A DNA stretch of 64,000 nt from UBA8401 sp041665525 (GCA_041665525.1 JBAYIS010000002.1:62001-126000); one strand, 5' to 3'. Counted from the first letter of the stretch, positions 1-11,000 are shown. Translations and numbers: made by a program. Notes: generated from the letters alone by a model not told the origin.

Positions 1-3000
1 AACATTCCCTCCCACGGTAACGGTGACCCGTTCATTGAAGAGTTGTTTCGACAATGCCAATTGCAATTGGGTCCGACCAGCTTCAGTACCGCTCGAATAA
101 TCTTTATAGGAATCCAATCCCACAGCAAGGCTCGCACCGGCAATGTATCGTTCCGACAACAGATTCAACTGCGCAGAAAGAATTTGACTGACACTCGATC
201 GTGCCAGATCGGAGATCCCACCGCTGCCGTCCGACGAAGAAACAGGATTTTCCTGAACAAAGCGTCCCAACACCAGCAGTGCAAAGACCTGCTTGTTTAA
301 TTCTGATTCCTGACCGTTTAAATCCATTAACTTTGCATATACAGTTCCGTTCAGCGCTCCGCGTTGCGCCGGCGGCAGATCCAGCGAGAAATGAATATTC
401 GGCGATCGGAGCTTTCCCTTCATATTCATGAATACCCGGATCGGAAGTTTCTGTTTGTATTTCGTCTTTTCCTCATTGCTCATTCCCGACATCTGTCCCT
501 GGATCAAGTCCAAAAACGATGCTTTCACCGTATAGATCGCCGTAATATCGATATCCGCATCGACGGGGGAACCAAGCCACGTTAGACTGCTCCCGTTGGC
601 TATTGTGAATTCACGGTGGATAAAATCTCCGAACGAAAGCTGATACTTTCCGTTTACGATCTCATAACGGCCGGTCACCGACAGTTTCCCTCCGGGGTCC
701 ATCGTGACACTGAAGGTAGCATTCCCCTGTACCACCAGCGAATCACCGGAGATCGGATCGATCAGTATTCTGAGTTTTGTTTCCTGATTGACACTGATAT
801 TGGAAGTCACATCCCATGTTGACGCTCTGTTACGCGTTCTGTTCGGTATTACCCGACGTTCCGTTCCGGACATGATAGAATTCAACGGTGCCGGCAAACC
901 GGCGAATTGAACAATCCCTTTTCGTTCTTCCACATCCAATTCGGATTTTGGAAGTACCAGAGCAAAGTCTGTTCCCTTCACCACCGAAGCCTGCATCGTT
1001 ACACGCTGCTTTTCTCCGTCACCGCGCACCGTGATATTGCTGTTCATGACGATTGTGCCGTAGTACAATGCGTCCCGCTGGAATGTTGAATTCATCAGAA
1101 GAAACTTCCGGGTTTTCATCCGCAGATCATACCGAAATTGTTGATAATGGCTTGTAAAGAGATGTCCCGCCAGCGTAGCGCTATTACCACGGATATCCTT
1201 GAATATGAATTCGGTAAATTCTATGCCGGACGGTGTGAATGTTATGCCGGCGTTGTGAAGACGAAAGTGTGATTCCAGGATTGCAGGAGTAAACTCAACA
1301 TTCATCAATGTTAGATGACCGGCGAGTGCCGGTTCCGCCATGGTTCCGGAAATGCGGACCGTTCCGTTTACCGTACCGGAAAGCTGCCGCACGGCGCCAA
1401 ATGTGAATGGCTCAAGCGTTGCAAGATTCACCGATGTAAAAATGCATTCAAGATCTATTCCTTCTCCTGCGTGTGTTGCACCGTATGAACCCTTCACCGC
1501 CATTATATTGCCGTGACCAGCAACGCCCATTCGTACTGCGTAATACCCTTGCGGATGGGAATTGAGATGAAACGAGATATCGCCAAGCTGTCTTTGCATT
1601 ACACTCACATTGCCGATCTTTAGATCGGAGGCTACTGTTCCCTGGGGACCATTGAAGAGTACTGTTCCATTGATGATCCCGCCGACAAGTCCGCTGTCTC
1701 GTGCCACAATGCGCGAGAGCGTAGAGAGTGAAAAATTATGAAATTCAACCGTTACCATTCGCTGCAGATCGGACGAGTTGTTGATCGAAAGTGTCTGTCC
1801 GCCCCCATTCAGACGGAATTTTTCCGCCGTGATGCCTTTCGTGCCGATATGGAGAACATGATCGGCTGGAATGGACCATGCCGTATTATGGAACATCACT
1901 CCATTGTGATCGAGATGAATGGCATATCCATCCGGATCGCACCGCACGCTTCCAGCAAGAAACATTTTCATAAATCCATCATCGGCAGTGCTCTGCACAA
2001 CAACATGCATGGAATCATGTCGAACTGTTCCGGACAATAGAAGGTTCGTAAGAAGGAACATAGAATCGGCGATGGAGCGGATCGTAACAGCCCCCTGTAA
2101 TTGATCTTCGTTGGACGAAACGATTACCTTTAAGCTATCCAAAGATAATGCATCATAGGAAATGGCAGGAATGCTCATCGATATATGAAGATCATGATGC
2201 GCGCTATTGTATGATCCTTCGATCAGCCCTATGTTCAATTGATGAAGATCCGGAAACAGTACTGCGGTGAGGATGGATGGATTACGCACACCGATATGAA
2301 ATTTGAATGTCTCCGGAATGGAAGGTGCGATGACACTGCGTTCGGTCGGACTGAAATAGTACTCCAGATGGCGTTGCAGTGCCGCCGGAAGATCGGCTGG
2401 AGCAATCGTTCCTTCATACCCGGCTTCAAGGATGGGTGAATCAACGATAATTATGCTTTTTCCAGAATCTACCGCCGATGTAACGATCACAGAATCGACC
2501 CGGTATTGCGTCCCGTTTTTCATGATCACGATTTCGCGTGCGGCAATCGATCCGCTGATATTGGTGACCGCCGTACCGGAAAGATTCGCCGCCAGAGTTC
2601 CCGATACTCTAATGTCATCCGTGGTGACATTCAGCCGGCGCAGATCCGATCCGTTGATTGTCAGCTGCAGCGTGCCGGCAGAAAGTTCTTTTTTTCGCGT
2701 ATATGATCCCTTTAATGAAAAATCAATACTGGAATCACGCATTTCCGCCGATGCCGAAAAATTTGTCGGACCGCCGCTCCCCCGAATCCTCAGTCCGCGG
2801 TACGGATAGCCATTCACTGTAGCCTTGTCGACAACAAGATTCACGATTCCTTTCATATTGTCCGGGCGAAAACCAGTTCCTGATGCAGAACCTTTGAGCG
2901 ATACCTCCCCGAGCATCGCCGGATCTTTAATGAATGTACCGACATCAAATGCATTGGTAGTCACTTCGGATTTCCAGCGACTGCCAGCTCTGTTGCTCGT

Positions 3001-4722
3001 GATACTGCTGTCGAACGCTGCCTTCGCAGAAATATCTCCAAGACTGGTGACAATGTTCGTTGATGCAGTGAACTGGGACATTGTTCCGGTAAAATCACCG
3101 GTGATATGGATGGATGAGGGAATGGAAACTGTTTGAGGAACCAGGGAATCAATCAATACCGCAGAAATGTCGGCACTGCCTGTTGTACAGTGATGGAGAG
3201 TTAATATATAATATGCATTCTGAACGTCCGGTAAGCCTGTTATGGTACCGGAGAGTTCTATGGATGTCGAATCACCAATGGAGGCGGTGATTCTCTCAAT
3301 CCGTAAATCGGAAATTGATCCGGTGAGCGACGCTGAAAGATTCATAGACAAATTCGTGGAATCATTCAACGGCAATAACGGCTGGAAGATCAATACGTCG
3401 GAAACTGCGATGTGCGAATCGACAATAAGCGCATCAATGCGGACAGTACCATCGAGCGACTGTAATTCGGAGTACGAATTGTACGATGCGCGGCCGTTGA
3501 GCGCCATTCGGCTTCCCGGGGTTTCTATCAGCAGATTCTGTATGCGTAATTGTGTTGAATCAATCTCAACCATTCCGGAACATCTGCTCAACACGAGTCC
3601 GGATTGTTCCCTACACGACGCAGCAATAATCTCTGCAGAAATTTTCTCCCGGCCATAAAGCATATTTTTTGCCTGCAGAGTGATTTCTTCGAATTGAAGA
3701 TGGCGGGAATCCAATCCGGTTGTTGCGGCAGTGCCGTAGGTATAAACTCGGAGACTGTTGTTGCGTACATCCGCTGTGCCGAGACTCAGCGTCCAGGATT
3801 GAGCGACGGGATCATCGTTTCCTGTACTATCCTTCGTTGGTGTCGACGTGCCTTGTTGGATGCTGATCTGTGAATTATCAAGAGCGATGCTCTTAATTGC
3901 GACCGTGCGTAACGGAAGATCGATCCGGTCCATTGCAACGAGCAACGATCCACAGTCAACACTAAAGCGATCATGAGATAATGAGTCTGAATAGGAAACA
4001 TGAAGATTATTCAACGAGATCGATGCAAAGCTGATATCGGGAAGGATTGGCGATACCGTGTCGGAAGGAGATGCGGAAGACGATACAACGCGGAGGGAAG
4101 AATTTGACAGCATCATATTTCCGACAGCGTAGTGCCCTTTTTCCAGATCGAAATTATCCACGGATGCTTCAAAAGCACCGATGTGGAACGAAATATCAAT
4201 CCGGTTCACAGCATCCACAAACGAACCATGAACTCCATGAAGTTGTATTCCGCCAAGACGGAATTTCCAGAGGGATTGAAGAAATTGGGAGGAAGTATCT
4301 AAGTCCAATTGGGCGGACGGGGCCGATGGTTCGGAAGAAATCGCGTTGAGAATGAAATCGAAATTATAGCTGCTGTCCGGCGAGGCACGGGAAATATATG
4401 CTGTGACAGAATCCAAACGGATATTTGTAACGTTGATCGTCCGTGTTAACAAACCAAGCAGATTGATATCTACCTTCACCGATCCGATGGAGAGCAGCGT
4501 ATCCCGTTCGGAATTTTCAATGAAGATATCGTTGAGTACTATGGAGTGCGTGAATGCGATTGAAACATAACCCACATCGATGCGAGTGTTTGTTTTTTCC
4601 GTAACACTGGACAATACACGGTGTATGATAGAACGCTGAACGGCAGGAATATGAAGCAACAGACCGGCCAGGATAATGATGCCGGCAAATCCGATCACGA
4701 TCCGAACGCTCCATCGGAGCAT
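1..4722 (-). CDS. TamB-like translocation/assembly module protein, C-terminal part missing beyond window edge
   Basis: This open frame runs unbroken for 1574 codons from ATG 4722 off the left edge, so the stop is outside the window. The N-terminus has one membrane anchor (about residues 6-24, rich in I, G, L). A very long series of beta-strand segments follows, of the AsmA/TamB type. The last visible ~300 residues (about 1-900 nt) resemble the TamB C-terminal domain (DUF490), with DADIDITAIY and LPIRVFMNMKGKL stretches and a barrel-like end. Known role of the family: an inner-membrane-anchored groove spanning the periplasm that helps barrel assembly or lipid transport. Nothing here shows which substrate is used. 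The first ATG has no Shine-Dalgarno. A strong one lies upstream of an in-frame ATA at 4773, so translation may start there (17 codons longer). Confidence 0.85.
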   Translation of the reverse strand, partial: MLRWSVRIVIGFAGIIILAGLLLHIPAVQRSIIHRVLSSVTEKTNTRIDVGYVSIAFTHSIVLNDIFIENSERDTLLSIGSVKVDINLLGLLTRTINVTNIRLDSVTAYISRASPDSSYNFDFILNAISSEPSAPSAQLDLDTSSQFLQSLWKFRLGGIQLHGVHGSFVDAVNRIDISFHIGAFEASVDNFDLEKGHYAVGNMMLSNSSLRVVSSSASPSDTVSPILPDISFASISLNNLHVSYSDSLSHDRFSVDCGSLLVAMDRIDLPLRTVAIKSIALDNSQISIQQGTSTPTKDSTGNDDPVAQSWTLSLGTADVRNNSLRVYTYGTAATTGLDSRHLQFEEITLQAKNMLYGREKISAEIIAASCREQSGLVLSRCSGMVEIDSTQLRIQNLLIETPGSRMALNGRASYNSYSELQSLDGTVRIDALIVDSHIAVSDVLIFQPLLPLNDSTNLSMNLSASLTGSISDLRIERITASIGDSTSIELSGTITGLPDVQNAYYILTLHHCTTGSADISAVLIDSLVPQTVSIPSSIHITGDFTGTMSQFTASTNIVTSLGDISAKAAFDSSITSNRAGSRWKSEVTTNAFDVGTFIKDPAMLGEVSLKGSASGTGFRPDNMKGIVNLVVDKATVNGYPYRGLRIRGSGGPTNFSASAEMRDSSIDFSLKGSYTRKKELSAGTLQLTINGSDLRRLNVTTDDIRVSGTLAANLSGTAVTNISGSIAAREIVIMKNGTQYRVDSVIVTSAVDSGKSIIIVDSPILEAGYEGTIAPADLPAALQRHLEYYFSPTERSVIAPSIPETFKFHIGVRNPSILTAVLFPDLHQLNIGLIEGSYNSAHHDLHISMSIPAISYDALSLDSLKVIVSSNEDQLQGAVTIRSIADSMFLLTNLLLSGTVRHDSMHVVVQSTADDGFMKMFLAGSVRCDPDGYAIHLDHNGVMFHNTAWSIPADHVLHIGTKGITAEKFRLNGGGQTLSINNSSDLQRMVTVEFHNFSLSTLSRIVARDSGLVGGIINGTVLFNGPQGTVASDLKIGNVSVMQRQLGDISFHLNSHPQGYYAVRMGVAGHGNIMAVKGSYGATHAGEGIDLECIFTSVNLATLEPFTFGAVRQLSGTVNGTVRISGTMAEPALAGHLTLMNVEFTPAILESHFRLHNAGITFTPSGIEFTEFIFKDIRGNSATLAGHLFTSHYQQFRYDLRMKTRKFLLMNSTFQRDALYYGTIVMNSNITVRGDGEKQRVTMQASVVKGTDFALVLPKSELDVEERKGIVQFAGLPAPLNSIMSGTERRVIPNRTRNRASTWDVTSNISVNQETKLRILIDPISGDSLVVQGNATFSVTMDPGGKLSVTGRYEIVNGKYQLSFGDFIHREFTIANGSSLTWLGSPVDADIDITAIYTVKASFLDLIQGQMSGMSNEEKTKYKQKLPIRVFMNMKGKLRSPNIHFSLDLPPAQRGALNGTVYAKLMDLNGQESELNKQVFALLVLGRFVQENPVSSSDGSGGISDLARSSVSQILSAQLNLLSERYIAGASLAVGLDSYKDYSSGTEAGRTQLQLALSKQLFNERVTVTVGGNV

Positions 4723-4772
4723 CGCACGGATGACCGGTGAAGATCTACGAACTTCTAATGAATTGTTTGATA

Positions 4773-4787
4773 TTTTTTCCTCCTTTG
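4773..4787 (-). promoter_or_regulatory. Strong Shine-Dalgarno with an ATA in start position, upstream of the TamB-like gene
   Basis: In the gene direction the sequence reads AAAGGAGG-AAAAA-ATA. GGAGG is 5 nt from an ATA codon at 4773 that is in frame (17 codons) with ATG 4722. No ATG, GTG or TTG is found at a usable distance. ATG 4722 has no visible ribosome-binding site. Either a rare AUA start is used or a base changed here. Confidence 0.5.
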
Positions 4788-4896
4788 GTCAACGATAGAT
4801 CACATGGCGCTGTTGTATCTCTGAGGTTCGCCCTGAACAATGACTGCGGTATTACGTGTGCCGTTTCTCAAAAATATTCCTGCGTTTTGAACATTC

Positions 4897-4925
4897 TTCC
4901 CCCGAAGGGGCCCCTTTGGGGAACG
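4897..4925. repeat. Short palindromic intergenic repeat
   Basis: Within the 342-bp gap 4723-5064 lies a GC-rich double palindrome, CCCCGAAGGGG followed by CCCCTTTGGGG. Closely similar tracts occur near 46790 and 56515. This suggests a dispersed non-coding repeat. I see nothing else in the gap apart from the ribosome-binding site. Confidence 0.5.
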
Positions 4926-5064
4926 CATTCCGCACTTCGTTCATCCGGTGCAATCAAGACAATATTTGATTAGTACCTCGAAGGATCTCAAAATGTGCGG
5001 CACTTGCTCAGGATGGCCATTTTTGTTTTACTCTCTGAGTTTTTGAAACGGTACCAGATTATTG

Positions 5065-5565
5065 CTACAGATAGTACCGTGCACCAAATCCCGCGCCGAT
5101 ATAGAGGCCCGAGGTATTGGTTAACCGTAATGTTGGGACAAGTTCCAGAAAGACATCAACCGGCGTGTCGCGAGGCAGCCAGCTAATACCGAATACTCCG
5201 CGGACCGCAACTGTACTGGCATATCCAGAACCGCTGTTCACACTCCCGCCGATGCCGTAATACAGCGGGAATTGTTGGCCGGAATGGATTGCGCTGAATG
5301 CATGCCACAGATAGTCCATATGAAAATGAACCCGGCTCCTGTCATTATAGTAGTAGCGATCATCATACCGGCCCATACCGTTTCCATCCATCGACCATCC
5401 AAAACCAAAATCGAATGCATTTTCAGATGTTGTCCATAATTTCGCACTGATGCCTGTTGGTTCTCCGATAATCAGCCCGATGCCGAAATTTCGACTCTGA
5501 CCCTGGGAACATTGAATTGCGATAAAAATACTTAGCACGAGCAGTAAACGTTGATATTTTGTCAT
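5065..5565 (-). CDS. Small exported protein, probable outer-membrane beta-barrel (166 aa)
   Basis: MTKYQRLLLVLSIFIAIQ is a typical signal peptide, with cleavage likely after about residue 22 (near GQS). The mature part alternates hydrophobic and polar residues with many G and aromatic residues. It has a LIIGEPTGISAKLW segment near its start and ends ...GFGARYYL, with a terminal aromatic-Leu pattern as in outer-membrane barrels. AAGGA precedes ATG 5565 by 9 nt. It stands alone, 102 bp downstream of the lipoprotein gene. The family is not recognised beyond small porin-like proteins, so no function is assigned. Confidence 0.7.
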   Translation of the reverse strand: MTKYQRLLLVLSIFIAIQCSQGQSRNFGIGLIIGEPTGISAKLWTTSENAFDFGFGWSMDGNGMGRYDDRYYYNDRSRVHFHMDYLWHAFSAIHSGQQFPLYYGIGGSVNSGSGYASTVAVRGVFGISWLPRDTPVDVFLELVPTLRLTNTSGLYIGAGFGARYYL

Positions 5566-5614
5566 TCCGGAAATCCTTCCTTAATAGAGTAAAACAGTTG
5601 TGCAAACCATCCGC

Positions 5615-5643
5615 GAATCCCGCGTCGTAATATTGCGGGATTC
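5615..5643 (-). terminator. Hairpin after the lipoprotein gene
   Basis: GAATCCCGC and GCGGGATTC form a perfect 9-bp stem with an 11-nt loop, 25 nt after the stop of the minus-strand lipoprotein gene. There is no U-run, so termination is plausible but not certain. Confidence 0.5.
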
Positions 5644-5667
5644 CTGCTGATGGTTCATAGATACATG

Positions 5668-6468
5668 TTATGCATCAGGATTGCCGTCCTGATTTTCATC
5701 CTTGCCGCCGCGTCCCTTTTCAAATGATTTTTTGATCGCCTGATTGATCAGAGCTCTGTTTTGTGAGGTCGTATCAGTCGGATCGAGCATCACGCCCGTT
5801 GTATAATTCATGAACCACGTACCGGTATTGAATCGCAATGCCATGGTCACCGTACTGGTGGAACTGGCAACCGAGAAATCACCGCGCAGTTTGAACTCAA
5901 CCTCCACATTCGATTTGAATGCGTACGGTATCCAGATATCATCTTTTTTGATCGTACCCCAGACGGCAACACTATACCCGGCAATGGAATCGCTGCTGAA
6001 ATGATGCGGTTTATTATTAAAATCGTCACTGTCATAATGGTGCTCTCCTTTGCGGAAGGCATGAATTTTATACTTAATCCCAGTGTAATTGCCTGCCGGA
6101 AGAAGCTGTGTTGCGAACGTGATGCGCATTGAATCACGAACATGCACGACGAACGGACCGCGAAATGTATAATTTGCATCCTTGGATTCTTCTGTGGAAT
6201 CCTGTCCGGTTGAATCGATCACGGCGTCATCGATATGTGATTCGAACTTAATCCGTTGCAATACGACAACAATGCTGTCGATACGCAGGGAATCGACAGC
6301 GGCGGTTTTCAAGAACGATGTGCTGGTACCAATTTTTGAAAAACCGGTGGAGAGCGTTACCGGCGTAGTTGTAGGATTCGCTGCCACCGTATCATCCGAA
6401 GAACATCCGGATGCAAAGGCGATAAGCGCGATACATATCCCGACAGAAAAAAGAAAGTTCTTTTTCAT
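5668..6468 (-). CDS. Lipoprotein of unknown function (266 aa)
   Basis: The start is set at ATG 6468 because AAAGGAAA precedes it and a lipoprotein signal follows directly: MKKNFLF, a hydrophobic stretch, then AFASGC with the lipobox Cys at about residue 21. The longer frame upstream has no signal peptide. The mature part has a beta-rich layout (DSLRIDSIVVVLQRIKFES, LLPAGNYTGIKYKIHAF). The layout resembles DUF4382-type lipoproteins, but this is only a resemblance. The C-terminus ends with a calcium-site-like GGKDENQDGNPD stretch. One copy of the shared dyad motif lies 113 bp upstream of the start. Confidence 0.75.
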   Translation of the reverse strand: MKKNFLFSVGICIALIAFASGCSSDDTVAANPTTTPVTLSTGFSKIGTSTSFLKTAAVDSLRIDSIVVVLQRIKFESHIDDAVIDSTGQDSTEESKDANYTFRGPFVVHVRDSMRITFATQLLPAGNYTGIKYKIHAFRKGEHHYDSDDFNNKPHHFSSDSIAGYSVAVWGTIKKDDIWIPYAFKSNVEVEFKLRGDFSVASSTSTVTMALRFNTGTWFMNYTTGVMLDPTDTTSQNRALINQAIKKSFEKGRGGKDENQDGNPDA

Positions 6469-6580
6469 AAATAGATTTCCTTTGATTAATAGTTGAATGA
6501 AACTGCTGTACATATGCCGGGTATCCTCTCCAGCGAATACTAGAGGATAACAAACTTCTTCGATGGATATAATAGACCGA

Positions 6581-6609
6581 AAGGATGGAAAAGGGGTTAA
6601 TCCTTTTCC
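6581..6609 (-). promoter_or_regulatory. Shared upstream dyad motif, copy 1
   Basis: The plus strand reads AAGGATGGAAAAGGGG then TTAATCCTTTTCC. GGAAAAGG and CCTTTTCC form a perfect 8-bp dyad around GGTTAAT. It lies about 113 bp upstream of the lipoprotein start (6468). Four similar copies occur in the window, also 100-125 bp ahead of starts. Confidence 0.6.
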
Positions 6610-6694
6610 TGAAGAGAATAACCGATGGTCGGTGACACCGGTCAGTACTCCGCAGAAAAATCCTTTGCGCGTGGAGTGATAGAATAATGGACAG

Positions 6695-6880
6695 TTACAA
6701 TTTTGAGATGATCTCTCGAAGCTCGTCCTTCGTCTTCCCAAGCTTTATCTGAAGCCGCCCCATCAGTTCTTCCTGTTTTCCCTTACTCAATAGAAGGTCA
6801 TCATCGGTCAGCGCGGCAAATTGTTGTTTTAATTTCCCGGCTATTTCATTCCAATTGCCTTTAATGATAAATGTATTCAT
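6695..6880 (-). CDS. CsbD family stress-response protein (61 aa)
   Basis: The start at ATG 6880 follows GAGGAAAC and gives 61 residues, the usual CsbD size. The family signature is present: IKGNWNEIAGKLKQQF, then LTDDDLL, then KGKQEELMGRLQIKLGKTK. CsbD-like proteins are small, helical, soluble and often induced by general stress; their molecular role is not settled. A longer frame up to 6991 has no ribosome-binding site and no homologous extension. The gene sits between a lipoprotein and an outer-membrane protein. Unlike the second CsbD gene at 37.4 kb, no dyad motif copy lies directly upstream. Confidence 0.9.
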   Translation of the reverse strand: MNTFIIKGNWNEIAGKLKQQFAALTDDDLLLSKGKQEELMGRLQIKLGKTKDELREIISKL

Positions 6881-7078
6881 ACGTTTCCTCTTTTGACTAT
6901 TGTGGTTGTATGCTACCGTTCTGTCACTAACGAATGATACGGCATTAAGCGATTTTAGATTTCGACGTCCGTTCTTGCGACGGCAAAACATTTATTCCGA
7001 AATTGCGCACAGCATGTTTTGCCCTGTTCATTGAAACAAACCTCTTTCGACCAGTCCGGGATACGATTGTTGACTGCA

Positions 7079-7657
7079 TTAGAATCCGAAAGAAAGTCCG
7101 GCTGTAAATCCATAGAATCCATCCTGGCGTTCGTTCGTAATCGGATTCAGATTGGCAATTGAACGCGTTCGCCCATCTAGATCATCCGAAATAGATAGAT
7201 TAAATCCTCCGGTGAGATCAAGAAAGGTGCCCCGTGAGATCATCATCTGAAATCCCATTCCAAAGGGGAGCATCGGCAAATAGTCCGTACCGCCGATATT
7301 AAGGCATTTTGAGATTGCCACTCCGCCATATGCGTACGGTTGTAAATTCTGCAGTGTAAACGGAGTAACGAGCAGACGAACATCTGCTATTCCTGTTTGA
7401 GCGGAATAAATACCGGGCGCCCATAAAGAGGCATGTCCTAGGCCCGGCTGAATTGCAAGAATGGAAGGGATTAATTCAAACTGAATATGTGCACGGTACT
7501 GCATTCCCCAACGGTCATTGCCAAAATTATTTCCATGAGCGCCGCCGACGGAAATACCCCAGAGAACTCCTGCATTGGGAGAATTATATTGTGCCTGGGA
7601 ATAATTCCCAATGGCAAGAAGCATTGCTAGACATGTAAAAACGACTGAGCGTTTCAT
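7079..7657 (-). CDS. Exported outer-membrane beta-barrel-like protein (192 aa)
   Basis: The start is set at ATG 7657, with AAAGGA 10 nt ahead and a signal peptide MKRSVVFTCLAMLLAIGNYS ending near SQAQ. A GTG 24 nt earlier is less likely. The mature chain has repeated short beta-strands with Gly and aromatic residues (GVLWGISVGGAHG, FELIPSILAIQPGLG) and ends FTAGLSFGF, a classic barrel C-terminus with terminal Phe. It matches the outer-membrane protein beta-barrel superfamily. The specific family is not recognised. A copy of the dyad motif lies 106 bp upstream. Confidence 0.75.
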   Translation of the reverse strand: MKRSVVFTCLAMLLAIGNYSQAQYNSPNAGVLWGISVGGAHGNNFGNDRWGMQYRAHIQFELIPSILAIQPGLGHASLWAPGIYSAQTGIADVRLLVTPFTLQNLQPYAYGGVAISKCLNIGGTDYLPMLPFGMGFQMMISRGTFLDLTGGFNLSISDDLDGRTRSIANLNPITNERQDGFYGFTAGLSFGF

Positions 7658-7762
7658 AATACTATCCTTTGTATTCTTCACAGAATGGAGTCATGTAGAT
7701 TAACTGTTGATACATCTTCTGCAATAGAATACAATCGAATCCATGCAATTGTAATCATCCAA

Positions 7763-7798
7763 GAGGATGAAAAAAGAATTAATCCTTTCGTCATCCTC
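7763..7798 (-). promoter_or_regulatory. Shared upstream dyad motif, copy 2
   Basis: GAGGATGA and TCATCCTC form a perfect outer 8-bp inverted repeat around AATTAATCCTTT. It lies 106 bp upstream of the barrel gene start. The rest of the 414-bp gap 7658-8071 holds no gene that I can support. Confidence 0.6.
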
Positions 7799-8071
7799 AT
7801 TTGCGGAGATCATTATTGATTCTGCGCTCCGTGTTATGGAAGCCAAAATGATCAGACCCAGAATCTCATGAAAATAGAATCTACTGCCATTTCGATTGAG
7901 CTTGTATTTTTTTTACACGGCGAAGTGAGAACTCTGTCAATACGATCAGATTTCTCTCCCGCATATATGATAGGTCCTCGGCGGAAGCGAAATGACAATG
8001 CTTTGGATGTTTTTAAAATAACTTCTAATAAAATGGATGAACCTGCCATTCATCTCCAACGGCAATCCCGT

Positions 8072-11000
8072 CTACTGCAATGCCTCCCGAATCATTCTCA
8101 GCATCTCCGAAGCGATATATGGTTTTTGTATGAAGTATTTTGCTCCGTTGACAACCAGTTCCGATTTAACATCCGTATCAAAAAATCCGCTTGCAAAGAT
8201 CACCTTGACATTCTTATCAACCTCCCTGAGCTTGGAGTACTCTTCCATTCCCGTCATTACCGGAAGCCCAAGATCGGTAACGACCAGCGAGATTTCCGAA
8301 TGGTGGTTTTTATAGACTTCGACCGCTTCGGCGCCATCGTGCGCCACGAGTATCGTATATCCCCACGATTCCAGAAGGAACCGGGTCATATCGAGAAGCA
8401 ACAGTTCATCCTCAACAAGTAAGATAGTTTCATTGCCGCCGTCGCTTAACACTGCGGCGTCCTGCTGTTCAATGAATTTTAGACCGGTGTCAGGAGAAGG
8501 AAGATATATCTGGAATGATGTTCCTTTGTTGGGAATGCTCTCCACAGAAATGAACCCGTGATGGGCCTGTACGACCCCGTATACTACTGAAAGACCGAGG
8601 CCCGTCCCCTTTCCCTGCGGTTTGGTGGTAAAGAATGGATCAAAAATCCTTCCCTTTGTTGTTTCATTCATACCTTCGCCGTTGTCTGAAACGGTGATGC
8701 AGACATAACTTTGCTGATCAGCAGCAGGAAAGAGCTCCTTCACCGATGCTCCCGACAGCGTATCAGCATTGATACTGATTGCTCCTCCTTTCGGCATGGC
8801 ATCCCGCGCATTCACGCAAAGATTCAGCAGAACCTGATGTATCTGCGTCCGGTCCGCAAGGATAAATGGAATGTCTGACGGTAACTGAACTGTGAACGTG
8901 ATAATCTTGGGAAACGTTTGGCGCAGCATCGAAACAAGCTCGTGCACCAGATCGGTGATGCTGATCGGCTCGAAGGATGTCTCCGTCTTTCTGGCAAATG
9001 TCAGTATCTGGCGGACCAATGCCGCGCCTCGATTCACCGCCTGATTGATCGCCGCCAGGCTCTCAGCCATGTTCTTTCCATTCGGTCCCGCTTTCCCGAT
9101 GACATGGGTATAACCGAGAATGATACCGAGGATATTATTGAAGTCGTGCGCGATGCCGCCGGCAAGTGTGCCGATACTTTCGCTCTTTTGTGATTGAACC
9201 AATTCCTGTTGGATCCTATTCTGATCGGTGACATCACGTACGACATCCTGCATGGCAGAGATTCCATCGTACTCTATCAGCAATGAGACAACTTCAACGT
9301 CGATCGTCGCTCCATCCATTCGCAGAAATTTCTCCTTCGACAGCGGCAGGGCCGGATTGCTTCCGCTTTTCGGCATACGAAGACGGGCAGATTCTTTGTG
9401 ATCTTTATGAAGAATGTCTCGAATCGGTTTCCCGATCAGTTCCGATGCATCCCGGGCCGCTAATAGTTTTACCGCTGCCGGATTAACGTAAACAATCGTT
9501 ACGTGATTGTGAACAATGATCGCGCTCGGCGAGAATTCCACCAGTCTCCGATAGCGCTCTTCGCTCCTTTGAAGATAGATCTCGTTATGTCTTCGTTCGG
9601 TGATATCGGATGCAACGCCCACGAGTGCGATCGCATTTCCGCTCTCATCCCGGACACAGGATGTAGACAAAGAAATCGGAAACTCCTCGCCATTCTTCTT
9701 TCGGTTCAGCAGTTCGCCGCTCCATCCGCCGGCGAGCGTTGCATTGAGTATCTCGCCGGTCGTTTCGGAAGGCTGAAGCGGAGGCCGTATGACGGAGATA
9801 TTCTTTCCCACGATCTCTTCCTCTGTATAGCCGTATGTTTTCAAAAACGCAGCGTTCACAAAAAGGATAGTGTCGTCCATATCCCTGACACTCACGCATT
9901 CGATGATGCTTTTCAGCGTATGTGCCAGAAGGGCAATTTGTTTCTCCACATCCTTCCGTTCGGAGATATCCCGTATGCTCATGCTTGAAATGAAATTCCC
10001 TTTTTTATCTTTGTACAATGAAGTGGAAATTTCACCGGGAAAGCGACTGCCGTCTTTTCGCCGCAGGGAGAGTTCTCCCGAGAATTTTCCGGTGTGCTCC
10101 CGTTCCCGCAACGCGGCTGACAACCGGGGGTCCGCAGTGTCAACAATTCCGTTCCTTCCCAATGCCATGATCTCTTTTTCCGTCGCTCCAAATATCCTGC
10201 AGGCCGCTGAATTTGCGGAATCGATAGTGCCGTCAGGATGAGTTACCAAGATACCGTCAATGCTGTTGTCGAATAGTAATCGGAACTGTTCTTCGCTCTT
10301 TCGCATCGCCTCTAGCGCTGTGATTCGTTCAGTGATATCACGCAGGCTGCCGATGATCCGTTCCGGTTGACCTTGAGCATCGTACTGAAACGTAGCCGAT
10401 ACGGAACATAGTATCTTCGAACCGTCGTTGTTTTTCATCGTCACTTCAAAGTCGGTGACGGATCCTTTTTTTTGCAGCTTTTCTATAAGAGTTTGTCGTT
10501 CCGATGCGTCGTAATAATAATCGTACATCGAATGACCGATCATGCTTTCCCGATGATATTGTCCTTTTGATACGTTTGCAATGGAGGGACTTAATTCCAC
10601 TATGGTTCCGTCGAGTCGCGTTTCGAAAAACACATCCTGTATATTCTCAAAGATACCGCGGTATTTTTTTTCGCTCGCTCGTATTAATTGTTCGGCATGC
10701 TTTCGCTCGGTTATATCCTCTCCGATACTGCTCGAACCGATCACCTGGCCGTCTTTATCACGCAACTCGATGTTGTTCCATGAGATTAATCGCCGTTCGC
10801 CGGTTGCGGTGATCAACTCATTCTCGTTGTGCTGAAAAAGTGAACCATTGGCCATCGAATCGTCGAAGGCCTGTTCGATCGTCAATTCCGGCGGAATAAA
10901 CATAGTGAACCAATTCTGTCCGATAACATGCTCCCTGGTATAACCTGTTAACCGGAGCAGGTAATCATTGCAGAATGTCACCTTCCCCTCACGGTCAAGC

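Noticed and set aside
6469..6741. Longer start for the lipoprotein gene
   Set aside because: The extension overlaps the CsbD gene, lacks a ribosome-binding site and would bury the lipoprotein signal.
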